64,000 nt of DNA from Thermanaerothrix solaris (GTDB lineage Bacteria > Chloroflexota > Anaerolineae > Anaerolineales > Anaerolineaceae), in the NCBI RefSeq assembly GCF_032334255.1, contig NZ_JAUHMF010000002.1, positions 1,178,001 to 1,242,000 of the forward strand, read 5' to 3'. Positions 22,586 through 31,422 of the stretch are shown here, in pieces. The first letter of the stretch is position 1, and the number at the start of each line of letters is the position of its first letter. The translations under genes and the position numbers were made by a program. The notes under the pieces were generated by a model. It was not told the origin of the DNA. It saw only the letters and a program-made list of their open reading frames with translations, and did no database searches.

Positions 22586-23743
22586 TTACCGTTGAATACG
22601 TTTCCGCAAAAATGCGGGAACGTTTAGGTCATCGGTGTTGATGACATGAGGTTGAAACTCCGTCGGCGAGGGTGGTTGGGTGGGGGTGGAAGGCCGCGGC
22701 TCAGGGCGAGCAGGTGTAGGACGGGCTGGAGCCTGACCTTCCTCAGTGCGGTTTGGGCGGGGTTCCACCACTGGGGCACGCATGGCGGGCCGGTCAAACC
22801 CCGTAGCAATGACTGTGATGCGAATTTCGTCCCCCATATTCGGGTCAATGACAGCACCGAAGATGAGGTTGCAGTCGGGATGAGCCGTTTCCTTGATGAT
22901 TGCGGCGGCCTGATTGACCTCGAAGAGGGTGAGGTTTGGACCGCCCGTGATGTTGAACAGGATACCCCGAGCGCCGTCAATGGTAATGTCGAGCAATTGA
23001 CTGGAGATCGCTTGCTCGGCAGCCACACGAGCGCGATCTTCGCCTGAAGCATGGCCAACAGCCATCAGGGCGGCACCACCTTCGGACATGATGGCTTTGA
23101 CATCGGCGAAGTCTAGATTGATGAGACCGGGCACGGTAATCAGTTCTGAAATGCCCTGAATACCTTGGCGCAGCACATCATCGGCAATACGAAAGGCGTC
23201 AACAATGCCGATTTTCTTATCCACAATTTGAAGAAGCCGATCGTTGGGAATGACGATGAGCGTATCGGCATGCTCTTTGAGTTTAGCGATACCGGCTTCT
23301 GCTGCTTGGGCGCGCTTGCTGCCCTCGAAAGCAAAGGGGCGAGTAACTACACCAATGGTAAGCGCGCCCACTTCTTTGGCAATTTGGGCCACAACGGGCG
23401 CCGCACCGGTGCCAGTACCTCCCCCTAAACCAGCAGTAACAAAGACCATATCACTGCCTTTGAGGACATTGTAGAGTTCCTCGGCTGATTCCTCGGCGGC
23501 TTTGCGGCCCACCTCAGGATTGCCTCCAGCCCCCAGACCGCGGGTGAGTTTATCCCCAATGCGGACACGAGTGGGTGCCTTGGAGAGCAGAAGGTCTTGG
23601 GCGTCTGTGTTGACGGCAATAAACTCGATTCCGGTCAGACCTTCTTCGATCATGCGGTCAACGGCATTGCATCCGCCGCCGCCGACCCCAACAACTTTGA
23701 TACGAGCAAATGTTTCGGGTAAAGGATTGTTGATTGTTTCCAT
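22586..23743 (-). CDS. ftsZ: cell division protein FtsZ
   Basis: A 385-residue tubulin homologue that forms the division ring. Visible: VVGVGGGGCNAVDRMI at the N-terminus, NTDAQDL, the GTP-binding signature GGGTGTGAAP (about residues 105-114) and the T7-type region IVDAFRIADDVL. After residue about 320 comes a Pro/Arg-rich linker, then the conserved C-terminal peptide VPAFLRKRIQR that binds FtsA. The start METINN at 23743 has GGAGGAAA at ideal distance. An in-frame GTG at 23812 is an unlikely start. It is the last gene of the dcw cluster. Confidence 0.97.
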   Translation of the reverse strand: METINNPLPETFARIKVVGVGGGGCNAVDRMIEEGLTGIEFIAVNTDAQDLLLSKAPTRVRIGDKLTRGLGAGGNPEVGRKAAEESAEELYNVLKGSDMVFVTAGLGGGTGTGAAPVVAQIAKEVGALTIGVVTRPFAFEGSKRAQAAEAGIAKLKEHADTLIVIPNDRLLQIVDKKIGIVDAFRIADDVLRQGIQGISELITVPGLINLDFADVKAIMSEGGAALMAVGHASGEDRARVAAEQAISSQLLDITIDGARGILFNITGGPNLTLFEVNQAAAIIKETAHPDCNLIFGAVIDPNMGDEIRITVIATGFDRPAMRAPVVEPRPNRTEEGQAPARPTPARPEPRPSTPTQPPSPTEFQPHVINTDDLNVPAFLRKRIQR

Positions 23744-23819
23744 GGTTGTTTCCTCCGGTGACTTAATGGTTTGGGCCTGTTGAATATTTGGGTTGTCGCT
23801 CCTTGGATTCACAGGTTTT

Positions 23820-25052
23820 TTAGGGTAAAAGACGCCGTAAGAAGTTTTTCAAAGTTTCTGTGTTTATGCCACCTCCTCGGAATGGGGTATGTTTACGCGC
23901 TATAGGGGTTGCTTCGCTGAGCAAAAGGGCCCAATGGAGCAAACCTACGCTGGTAGAATAGGCGGGAGATTGTAATTGATCGGTCAGACCAACTAGGTTT
24001 TCCGGTTTGGCCACCCGTACTGGCAAGCCCAAAACTGAACTGGCCAGATTTCGGATACCTGGCAAGAGAGCAGTTCCACCGGTTAGAACCATACCTGCGG
24101 GCAGTAGCCCATCGTAGCCGGAGCGTTTGATTTCCTCCAGAACGAAGAGGAAAATTTCTTCGACTCGGGCTTCGATAATATGCGCCAGTTCGCGCCGGCT
24201 GACTTGCACTGGATGTTCCTGACCAAAGGTGCGCAGGGTCAGGATTTCATCTGCGCCAACTTCGCTTTCGACGGCGTGCCCGTACTGTTTCTTGACCTCT
24301 TCGGCCTGGGGCAGGGGGAGGCGCAGTCCATGGGCGATATCGGAGGTGATGTGGTTGCCTCCCAGCGCCAGTACCATGGTATGCCAGACATCGCCGTCAA
24401 TATAAATGGCAAGGTCGGTTGTCCCCCCACCAATGTCGCAGACGACCACGCCCATCTGGCGCTCGGTTTCGGTCAGAACGACTTCGCCTGAGGCCAGAGG
24501 GTTGAGGACAAAATGAGATACCTGTACCCCGGCAGCCTCCACACATTGGCGAATGTTCTCAACGGTGGATTCGGCAGCGGTAATGATATGGGCTTCTACT
24601 TCGAGCCGATAACCATGCATGCCGATAGGATTACGGATGCCATCCTGTCCGTCCACTACAAAACCGCGTTGGATCACGTGGATAATTTGGCGGTTATGAG
24701 GAATGGCAATGGCCTGGGCGGATTCAAGTGCACGCGCAATATCTTCCTGGTCAATGATGCCGCCTGAGATTCCCACGACGCCACGGCTGTTGACCGATGC
24801 CACATGGGAGCCAGCCAGGCTGACCAGGGCGGAGGTGATTTCCAATCCGGAGGTGCGTTGGGCTTTTTCAATCGAACGCGCGATAGCGGTTGAGGCAGCC
24901 GCTAAATCCACCACGGCACCCTTGCGGATACCTTGGGATGGTTCTATGCCTACGCCAAGGATGCGCAGGTTGCGTTCACCCTCGACCCTGGCAACCAGGG
25001 TGCATACTTTTGTGGTACCGATATCAATTCCTACAACAATTGGTTCGTCCAT
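23820..25052 (-). CDS. ftsA: cell division protein FtsA
   Basis: A 410-residue actin-like protein that tethers FtsZ to the membrane. N-terminal GIDIGTTKVCTLVA, phosphate-2 region VVCDIGGGTTDLAIY (about 205-219) and MVLTGGTALLPGI (about 320-332) are seen. The C-terminal end FLRRLLP is a plausible short amphipathic membrane anchor. It is followed by ftsZ (76 bases between the ftsA stop and the preferred ftsZ start) and preceded by ftsQ (18-base gap). Confidence 0.95.
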   Translation of the reverse strand: MDEPIVVGIDIGTTKVCTLVARVEGERNLRILGVGIEPSQGIRKGAVVDLAAASTAIARSIEKAQRTSGLEITSALVSLAGSHVASVNSRGVVGISGGIIDQEDIARALESAQAIAIPHNRQIIHVIQRGFVVDGQDGIRNPIGMHGYRLEVEAHIITAAESTVENIRQCVEAAGVQVSHFVLNPLASGEVVLTETERQMGVVVCDIGGGTTDLAIYIDGDVWHTMVLALGGNHITSDIAHGLRLPLPQAEEVKKQYGHAVESEVGADEILTLRTFGQEHPVQVSRRELAHIIEARVEEIFLFVLEEIKRSGYDGLLPAGMVLTGGTALLPGIRNLASSVLGLPVRVAKPENLVGLTDQLQSPAYSTSVGLLHWALLLSEATPIARKHTPFRGGGINTETLKNFLRRLLP

Positions 25053-25070
25053 AGCCGCACTCCGGAAGGC

Positions 25071-26069
25071 TTACTTATAGAAGGGGGCCTGCAGGTGTTC
25101 TAGGCTGATCACCTGAGGGTGTAATCCTCGTTGCTGAATTTGTTCCAGGATGATCTGATATAACTGCATTTTGGCTTCGAAGTCATGCAAAGAGTTTCCG
25201 ATCAGGACTTGCCAGCCGTTGGGATCCTGCCATCCAAATCCGTTTTCGCTGTCATAGACCAAAGGAATATCGGGGGAAAGGCGCTGGCGTAAATTTAGAA
25301 TGGCTTGGATGAGTTGGGTCGAGGTGGATTGTCCCCACACCTCGGTGGGATTGGAAGGTGCAAGTTCCTTTCCCTTGGAAGGGCCGACATTTGAGAGAGG
25401 GGGCAAGGTATTGGCTGAAACAATGGGAAGATCACCGACTTCACCCCGAGGGCGGATCAGGATGCCTTCAGGATCAATCCAGTAGGTATCATTGCCCACC
25501 TGCCAAGCCAGGACAGGCTGTCGTTCGGTGAGGGTGATAAGGATGCGGGCAGGGAGAATGACCCGAATACGGATATCCTTAAGTTCGGGAAAAGCACTTT
25601 CCAACTGAACCTTGAGGGCTTGAGGATCAATCGTGACCACGGGTTTTCCGCTGATGGCTAAAACCGCCTGAAGGTCAGCGGGGGTGAGGCGTTGTAAACC
25701 GGTGACTTCAACCTGATGAACCTGGAAAGTGGGGGCATTAAAAAGTGTATAAAGGATAAGCGCCATCAAAATGGCAATTAACCCTGAGAAAAGACGCCAG
25801 CCCGGGTTAACCAAAGGGATGGCGGGCAATCGCAGTTCGGCGCCGGTGGCATTGAGAGAAAAGTAATATTGACGGCGCACCTTACTGGTTGGAAGCGGGC
25901 GACTGGGAGAAGGTGATGAGGCAGCCATGCCGCGCGCGATTACCGTCGGACGGTGCTCGCGGCGGCTTACCGATTGTTTGGCACGTTGAATGCGTTGTTG
26001 TGTCGTCTGTGCGCGGCGTTGGCGTACCAAGTCGGCGCGGCTGGGTGTTGTCTTCTCCGAACCTTTCAT
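25071..26069 (-). CDS. ftsQ: cell division protein FtsQ/DivIB
   Basis: A 332-residue single-span membrane protein of the divisome. A long basic cytoplasmic region (about 1-85, with many Arg and Gln) precedes a membrane span (about 93-112). Next come a POTRA-type domain (VHQVEVTGLQRLTPADLQAV, about 116-135) and the FtsQ/DivIB beta domain (ERQPVLAWQVGNDTYWIDPEG). The basic tail is longer than in E. coli FtsQ, as in DivIB proteins of Gram-positives. Its ATG overlaps the ddl stop by 4 bases. Confidence 0.88.
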   Translation of the reverse strand: MKGSEKTTPSRADLVRQRRAQTTQQRIQRAKQSVSRREHRPTVIARGMAASSPSPSRPLPTSKVRRQYYFSLNATGAELRLPAIPLVNPGWRLFSGLIAILMALILYTLFNAPTFQVHQVEVTGLQRLTPADLQAVLAISGKPVVTIDPQALKVQLESAFPELKDIRIRVILPARILITLTERQPVLAWQVGNDTYWIDPEGILIRPRGEVGDLPIVSANTLPPLSNVGPSKGKELAPSNPTEVWGQSTSTQLIQAILNLRQRLSPDIPLVYDSENGFGWQDPNGWQVLIGNSLHDFEAKMQLYQIILEQIQQRGLHPQVISLEHLQAPFYK

Positions 26070-27181
26070 TCTCCCCTCCGAAAGGTGTATTGCGTGCGCT
26101 CTCGTTCGGCCTGACGCTCAAGCGCAAGGTGAATCAAGCGATCCAGAAGTTGCGAATAAGGCAAACCACTGGCTTCCCACAGTTTGGGATACATACTGAT
26201 CTCGGTGAAGCCGGGGATGGTGTTGATCTCACTGATGAAAACCTCTTGGGTGCGCGGATCGAGCAAAAAATCTACCCGCGCCATCCCGGCACAATCCACG
26301 GCACGATAAGCCGCCACAGCCAAACGGCGTATTTCCTGGCTCAGGGTTTCGGGCAAAGGCGCCGGGATTAGCAACTGGGTCGCGTTATTAAGATATTTTG
26401 AAGCATAAGAATAAAACTCTTCATCTGGCACAACCTCACCGGGCACAGAGGCGATGGGCTGTTCATTCCCCAGCACGCTGACCTCGATTTCACGGGCGCG
26501 GTCAATGCCTCGTTCCACTAAAATACGCCGGTCATAACGCGCGGCTTCTTCCAGGCCGGCCATGAGTTCGGCACGGTTGTGGCATTTGGTGATCCCGACC
26601 GAGGATCCCAAATTGACCGGCTTGGTGAAAAGAGGATAAGGGGCCAGCGCTTCGGCCTCTTCCACCACACGTGAACGGTCAGTCTCAATTTCAGTGCGGG
26701 TAAAAACCAAGTAATCCACAACAGGTAGATGATGGGCTTGCATAACCTGTTTGAATAAAGCCTTGTCCATTCCCAGCGCTGAAGCCGCAACTCCAGCGCC
26801 CACATAGGCGATTCCGGCCAGTTCAAGCAATCCCTGGAGCGTTCCGTCCTCGCCAAAAGTGCCGTGCAGCACCGGAAAGATAACATCTAAACTTTGGTAA
26901 GGCTCCAGGACAATGTGATTCCCTTGAGCCTTGCGCAGGTAAAGACGATGGTGCCCTGGCTCAGGTAGCAGACAAACGCGCATCAGGTGCTGGGTTTGGC
27001 GTTGTTCAAGGGCTTCCAGGACGTTCTCACCCACTACCCACTCGCCGTCCAACGTTATACCAATTTGAATAACTTCGTAGTTGTGGGGATCAAGTGCTTG
27101 AAGGACAGAACGAGCCGAGCGCAATGAGACCTCATGTTCACCCGACCGACCGCCGAAAATCACGCCAATTCGTTTTTTCAT
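26066..27181 (-). CDS. ddl: D-alanine--D-alanine ligase
   Basis: A 371-residue ATP-grasp ligase making the D-Ala-D-Ala dipeptide for peptidoglycan. GVIFGGRSGEHEVSLRSA at the N-terminus, VLHGTFGEDGTLQGLLELAGI (about 90-110), KPVNLGSSVGITKC and the metal-binding region RVDFLLD ... EINTIPGFTEISMYPKLW near the C-terminus are all present. EINTIPGFT is the canonical D-Ala-D-Ala (not D-Lac) ligase region. The start MKKRIGV at 27181 has GAGG upstream. The frame opens further back into murB. Confidence 0.95.
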   Translation of the reverse strand: MKKRIGVIFGGRSGEHEVSLRSARSVLQALDPHNYEVIQIGITLDGEWVVGENVLEALEQRQTQHLMRVCLLPEPGHHRLYLRKAQGNHIVLEPYQSLDVIFPVLHGTFGEDGTLQGLLELAGIAYVGAGVAASALGMDKALFKQVMQAHHLPVVDYLVFTRTEIETDRSRVVEEAEALAPYPLFTKPVNLGSSVGITKCHNRAELMAGLEEAARYDRRILVERGIDRAREIEVSVLGNEQPIASVPGEVVPDEEFYSYASKYLNNATQLLIPAPLPETLSQEIRRLAVAAYRAVDCAGMARVDFLLDPRTQEVFISEINTIPGFTEISMYPKLWEASGLPYSQLLDRLIHLALERQAERERTQYTFRRGE

Positions 27182-27197
27182 GGTAGCGCCTCTATCC

Positions 27198-28160
27198 TTA
27201 TACGTTTGTGTCTTCATCGAGCCAATCACCAATGCGTTCAATTTCTAATTCCAATGCGACACCAAACGTCTCATAAACCCTTTGCCTTACCAGGCAGATC
27301 AAGTGCCAATAATCACTGGCGGTAGCGTTTTCGTTGGTGACGAAGAAATTTGCATGTACCGGGCTGACCTCCACGCCTCCAACTCGAGTGCCTTTTAATC
27401 CAGCCTGTTCGATCAACCGACCGGCGTAATCACCAGGGGGATTCTTGAAAACTGAGCCCATGCTGGCACCAGGGGGTTGGGTGCGTTTACGATAGGCGAT
27501 AAATGCATCCATTTGTGCCTGAACTGCTTCCCGAGTGCTTCGATTGAGTTTTAAGAGGCCGCTTAAGATGACAGCCTTTCCTGGTTCTCGCTTTAGTGCG
27601 CTGGTACGGTAGCCGTAAGCAAGGCGCTCGCAAGTCCAGGTTTCCTTTCCCCGTTCACGATGCAAGATTTCTGCCAAGATCAATGTTCCAGCCATGTCTT
27701 GTCCGTGAGCACCGGCGTTTCCGTAAATGGCTCCTCCCAACGTACCAGGAATCGTTGCTGCCCATTCCAGGCCGCTTAATCCGTGGCGGGCTACAGTACG
27801 GGCAATAAGCCCCAGATTAGCACCCGATTCAGCCCACACGGTTGGTGGCTCTTGTTCGGCTTGAATTTCAAATCGCTGAGCGCGGTTGAGAATGACCACC
27901 CCGCGTACGCCATGATCACTGACCAGCACATTAGCGCCGCTTCCCAGGATCGTAAATGGCACTTCAAGCGCCCAAAGGTCGCGCATCGCCGATTCCAAAT
28001 CTTCGGCGCTCTGCACGGTCAGGACGAAATCGGCCTTTCCACCGACGCGCGCTGCGGTGTAATTAGCCAGCGAAACGTCCTGGCGCAACCGCTCACCAAA
28101 GCGGTTCCGCAGTTGTGCGATCTGATCCTGAGACAGACGGTTGGCAAAAAGCATCATCAT
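27198..28160 (-). CDS. murB: UDP-N-acetylenolpyruvoylglucosamine reductase
   Basis: A 320-residue FAD enzyme that reduces UDP-GlcNAc-enolpyruvate to UDP-MurNAc. Visible: NYTAARVGGKADFVLTV (FAD domain start), LGSGANVLVSDHGVRGVVI, GLEWAATIPGTLGGAIYGNAGAHG and the catalytic GASMGSVFKNPPGDYAG. Three ATG codons in a row start at 28160; the exact one is uncertain (GCGAGAG is just upstream). A TTG at 28169 is possible. The 198-base gap to murC may hold a short reading frame. Confidence 0.92.
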   Translation of the reverse strand: MMMLFANRLSQDQIAQLRNRFGERLRQDVSLANYTAARVGGKADFVLTVQSAEDLESAMRDLWALEVPFTILGSGANVLVSDHGVRGVVILNRAQRFEIQAEQEPPTVWAESGANLGLIARTVARHGLSGLEWAATIPGTLGGAIYGNAGAHGQDMAGTLILAEILHRERGKETWTCERLAYGYRTSALKREPGKAVILSGLLKLNRSTREAVQAQMDAFIAYRKRTQPPGASMGSVFKNPPGDYAGRLIEQAGLKGTRVGGVEVSPVHANFFVTNENATASDYWHLICLVRQRVYETFGVALELEIERIGDWLDEDTNV

Positions 28161-28171
28161 CTCTCGCAAAT

Positions 28172-28375
28172 CTACAGGGCCTTAATGCAAGCAATAAGAC
28201 GCTCAAGAATTTCGACCTGATGCGATGGCGAGGAAGTGAGTGCACTTCCCGGCGCTGAGGTGAGGGAGAGGTTGCCCTGGGTTTGGGTTGTGGCAAGCCG
28301 TTCTTTATTTTCACCAGGGTGGGGGGAAGCCGGGATGGACAATGGGGAAGGAGGATTATTAGGTCGAATGGACAT
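28172..28375 (-). CDS. possible small protein between murC and murB
   Basis: A 67-codon frame starting MSIRPNNPPSPL, with GAGAAG just before the ATG at 28375 (a further ATG lies at 28387), overlapping the end of murC by 17 bases and ending 11 bases before murB. The first part is Pro/Ser-rich; the end HQVEILERLIACIKAL looks like a helix. It fills an otherwise unexplained gap in a tightly packed cluster. No homology recognised and it may be spurious. Confidence 0.25.
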   Translation of the reverse strand: MSIRPNNPPSPLSIPASPHPGENKERLATTQTQGNLSLTSAPGSALTSSPSHQVEILERLIACIKAL

Positions 28376-29768
28376 TGGACTTCTCACTTTCTAGGCGCCA
28401 GTCTTGGAGCAGGCGGTAACCAATTTGATTGGCATCCCCTGCGGATAGAATGATCACTACGTCGTCTTTTTTCAGGTGATCCTTAAGGTATTGCGTCACT
28501 TCATCCAGACTCGCTATGTACAAGGCTCCGGGGTGCGCCATAGTTTGTACTACTTGTGCGGCTGAAAAAGCCTGTTTAGGCTCGCGGGCGGCATAGATTT
28601 CCGTGACGATCACGTGGTCAGCATCGCTGAAGGCTTGGGCAAATTCTGACAGCAGAGTCTGGGTGCGAGAATAGGTATGCGGCTGCCAGACGGCCCACAA
28701 ACGGCGGTTTGGATACCGCAGACGGGCGGCGGAAAGGGTAGCGCGTATTTCGCTGGGATGATGCGCATAGTCATCAATAATGATGATTCCCTTGTTTTCA
28801 CCCAGGATCTCAAACCGCCGTGCAGTACCGCTATATTCACCCAGAGCATCGGCGAATGCTTGAGTGTCTATACCAAGGCGATGGGCAACAGCCAGGGCAG
28901 CCAGGGCATTGAGTACGTTGTGTTTACCCGGCACCTGCAATGAGACCCGTGCTAGAGAGTAAGAGGCTTCACCTATGGGGTTGAAAATGACCTCAAAGGA
29001 TAATCCACCGCGGTTATTGGATTTTTCGCTAATCGCCTGATAATTTGAGGATGAAAGATAGCCAAAGGTCCATACCGTGAGCCCCTGAGTTTTCAGGGTT
29101 TCGGCGAGACGGGATGTGTTGGCATTTTCGGTGCAGAGAATAAGGTTGCCCCCTGGACGCAGGCGCTGCGTAAAGGCTTCAAAGGTGGCATAGTATTCTT
29201 CAGGGGTTGGGTAGCAATCCGGGTGATCATGTTCGATGTTGGTTATGACGATGAGATCTGGATTCAGGCCCAGGAACATGTGGTCATATTCATCGGCCTC
29301 AACGACAAAGTGGGATCCACTTCCGGCGTGGGCGTTTGTTCCCAGGTTTTGGATAGTACTGCCAACGATATAAGAAGGATCCAAACCCAACTGGGTTAAA
29401 CCCCACGCAATCATCGCCGAGGTAGTGGTCTTTCCATGGGTGCCCGCCACGGCGATCCCAATAGAATTTTCCATCAGGCGGGAAAGTAAATGCTCACGTT
29501 TAAGGACGGGAATACCCTGTGCATGGGCGGCCTGAATCTCCGGGTTATCCATGGGCACGGCGGATGAGCGCACGATCAGGTCTGCTCCATGGATATGGCT
29601 GGGATGGTGACCGATAAAAATTTGAGCGCCAGCCCTCGCTAATTGCTCGGTTGTTACCGAAGCCAAACGATCGGATCCGCTGACGCGGTAACCGTGTTCC
29701 AGCAGGAACCGTGCTAAGGCCGAGAGGCCGCTGCCACCAATGCCGACGAAATGAACGTGACGCATCAT
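28359..29768 (-). CDS. murC: UDP-N-acetylmuramate--L-alanine ligase
   Basis: A 469-residue Mur ligase adding L-Ala to UDP-MurNAc. It begins MMRHVHFVGIGGSGLSALARFLL (dinucleotide fold), then VAGTHGKTTTSAMIAW (ATP loop, about 109-124), EADEYDHMFLGLNPDLIVITNIEHDHPDCY and DDYAHHPSEI (about 330-339). The start at 29768 overlaps the stop of the CvpA-like gene by one base (TGATG). The long frame upstream of this start is not used. Confidence 0.95.
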   Translation of the reverse strand: MMRHVHFVGIGGSGLSALARFLLEHGYRVSGSDRLASVTTEQLARAGAQIFIGHHPSHIHGADLIVRSSAVPMDNPEIQAAHAQGIPVLKREHLLSRLMENSIGIAVAGTHGKTTTSAMIAWGLTQLGLDPSYIVGSTIQNLGTNAHAGSGSHFVVEADEYDHMFLGLNPDLIVITNIEHDHPDCYPTPEEYYATFEAFTQRLRPGGNLILCTENANTSRLAETLKTQGLTVWTFGYLSSSNYQAISEKSNNRGGLSFEVIFNPIGEASYSLARVSLQVPGKHNVLNALAALAVAHRLGIDTQAFADALGEYSGTARRFEILGENKGIIIIDDYAHHPSEIRATLSAARLRYPNRRLWAVWQPHTYSRTQTLLSEFAQAFSDADHVIVTEIYAAREPKQAFSAAQVVQTMAHPGALYIASLDEVTQYLKDHLKKDDVVIILSAGDANQIGYRLLQDWRLESEKSNVHST

Positions 29769-30307
29769 CAGATAAACACCACCAAAACGAACACAAAGGC
29801 TAATGCGATAGCAATATAGATGATCGGCGGGGTCAACAGAGCGGGCGGGAGATAGCGCAACATGCTTAAACTTGCTTGCCCGGCTGCCGTGTTGGGATCT
29901 GGAGGAAGGATAGCCGTCCAGGGATAATTGGCCACATGCATGTAGTGCCAGGCAGTGCCCCAAATCAGATAACCGTTGATGGCACCAAAAAAGAAGCCTA
30001 AAAGGATGTCTTGGAGATGCTCACGGGCAAATCGCCCGGTAGCGGCGAGTTTAGGAATGTTGGGAGTTTGATACCCAAAAAACACAAGAGCGCTTAGGAT
30101 GCCAACTCGAACCCAGAAGAGATTGGCCGGTCCGGAGTTTGTCAGGATATCGCGCACGAAGGGAACAAAGGTTTCCAAAACCGTGTTAATAAAGATGGCC
30201 AAGATCACGCTAAACGAGACGATGAGTTCCCTGGCCCACCCCCGCATAGCGCCGATAAGGGCGAAAAGAATGACAAACATGTAGAAGAAGACATTGAGAC
30301 TGATCAT
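29768..30307 (-). CDS. CvpA-family-like membrane protein inside the dcw cluster
   Basis: A 179-residue integral membrane protein with about four to five spans. The N-terminal half (GAMRGWARELIVSFSVILAIF) matches the start of CvpA-type proteins, small membrane proteins of poorly known role linked to envelope stress. It sits between murG (ATGA overlap) and murC (1-base overlap), so it is translationally coupled to wall synthesis genes. Confidence 0.7.
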   Translation of the reverse strand: MISLNVFFYMFVILFALIGAMRGWARELIVSFSVILAIFINTVLETFVPFVRDILTNSGPANLFWVRVGILSALVFFGYQTPNIPKLAATGRFAREHLQDILLGFFFGAINGYLIWGTAWHYMHVANYPWTAILPPDPNTAAGQASLSMLRYLPPALLTPPIIYIAIALAFVFVLVVFI

Positions 30308-31422
30308 TGCACCTCCTTGTGCTTTCGGGGTGCGGGTGATTGAGCGGCCAAGGTTCTAATAAGGTCGGCTAACTTGGTGGCGGCATCGGGTGTGGCAAGA
30401 GCACGCATTGCGGTTGCCATTTGCTGTAACCGCTGGGGGTGGCTGAAAAGGTCCTGCAATGTGGGTAACAAAGTCTCTGACAGTTTGGCATCGTCCAAGG
30501 TGACGGCTGCTCTGTTTTCAGTCAAATAGGCGGCATTGATGGCTTGGTAGCGCCAGGCATATGGATAAGGCACCAAGATCGCGGGTAGGCCAAAGAATGG
30601 CAACTCGCCTAGTGTAGATGCACCGGCGCGGCACAAGATCAAATCGGCGGCAGCGAAGGCTGCACCGATATCTTCGTGCAGGTAAGGAAAAGCATGATAA
30701 CGATGTTGAAGATTGATAGGAACATGAGCGATTTGCTGTTGCACCTCGGGCCAATCGGTTTGGCCTGTGATATGGATGACTTGAGCCAAATTAAGCAGAG
30801 CTTCTAGATGGGTCAGAACAGCGCGATTGATCGAACGCGCACCTTTGCTTCCTCCCATGACCAGAAGCACAGGCTTTTCCTCATCTAGCCCAAACCTCTG
30901 ACGCGCCTGATTACGTTGCCACCCTATAAGTTCAGTGCGGATAGGGTAACCGGTGACCACAACATTTTTGGCGGCAGGAAAATAATGGCGCGAACGCGGC
31001 GTGGTTACTGCGATGGTGTGGGCGAATCGGCTCATGAGGTTTAACGCCAACCCCGGCTCAATATCGGGCACAAAGACCAGGCTGGGGATGGAGCGACCGG
31101 CAATTGCCATGGGCACACCCACGTAGCCGCCGGTAAAAAGTAACACATCCGGTTGATAAGCGCGTAGTATGCGGCGGGCAGCCAGGGTGCCGCGTATCAA
31201 ACGCAGGATATTGCGCGGTAACTGCCGCCACCCTACCCCATGGACACCGGCAGCAGGAATGGCCTCGAAGGGAATCTGTGCGCGCAGAACTAAATCGCGT
31301 TCCATGCCACCTTCACTCCCAACCCAAAGCACATTCTCGGCTTCATTGCCCAAGGCCTGCAGGATGGCGAGGGCGGGATACACGCCGCCGCCGGTCCCCC
31401 CGGCGCAAACTAACAACCGCAC
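30304..31422 (-). CDS. murG: UDP-GlcNAc--lipid I N-acetylglucosaminyltransferase
   Basis: A 372-residue GT28 glycosyltransferase that makes lipid II at the inner membrane face. N-terminal LVCAGGTGGGVYPALAI glycine loop, GVPMAIAGRSIPSLVF, LLVMGGSKGARSINRAV and DLILCRAGASTLGELPFFGLPAILVPYPYA with the UDP-GlcNAc-binding region. The start is GTG at 31420-31422 with AGGAGG 7 bases upstream. The first 80 bases overlap the end of ftsW in another frame. Confidence 0.95.
   Translation of the reverse strand: MRLLVCAGGTGGGVYPALAILQALGNEAENVLWVGSEGGMERDLVLRAQIPFEAIPAAGVHGVGWRQLPRNILRLIRGTLAARRILRAYQPDVLLFTGGYVGVPMAIAGRSIPSLVFVPDIEPGLALNLMSRFAHTIAVTTPRSRHYFPAAKNVVVTGYPIRTELIGWQRNQARQRFGLDEEKPVLLVMGGSKGARSINRAVLTHLEALLNLAQVIHITGQTDWPEVQQQIAHVPINLQHRYHAFPYLHEDIGAAFAAADLILCRAGASTLGELPFFGLPAILVPYPYAWRYQAINAAYLTENRAAVTLDDAKLSETLLPTLQDLFSHPQRLQQMATAMRALATPDAATKLADLIRTLAAQSPAPRKHKEVQ

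Noticed and set aside
23744..23812. N-terminal extension of FtsZ from a GTG at 23812
   Set aside because: The extension is not FtsZ-like, and the ATG at 23743 has an ideal GGAGG.
31343..31422. Frameshift in ftsW
   Set aside because: Both reading frames are clean and murG has a good start; a real overlap is simpler, although relatives should be compared.
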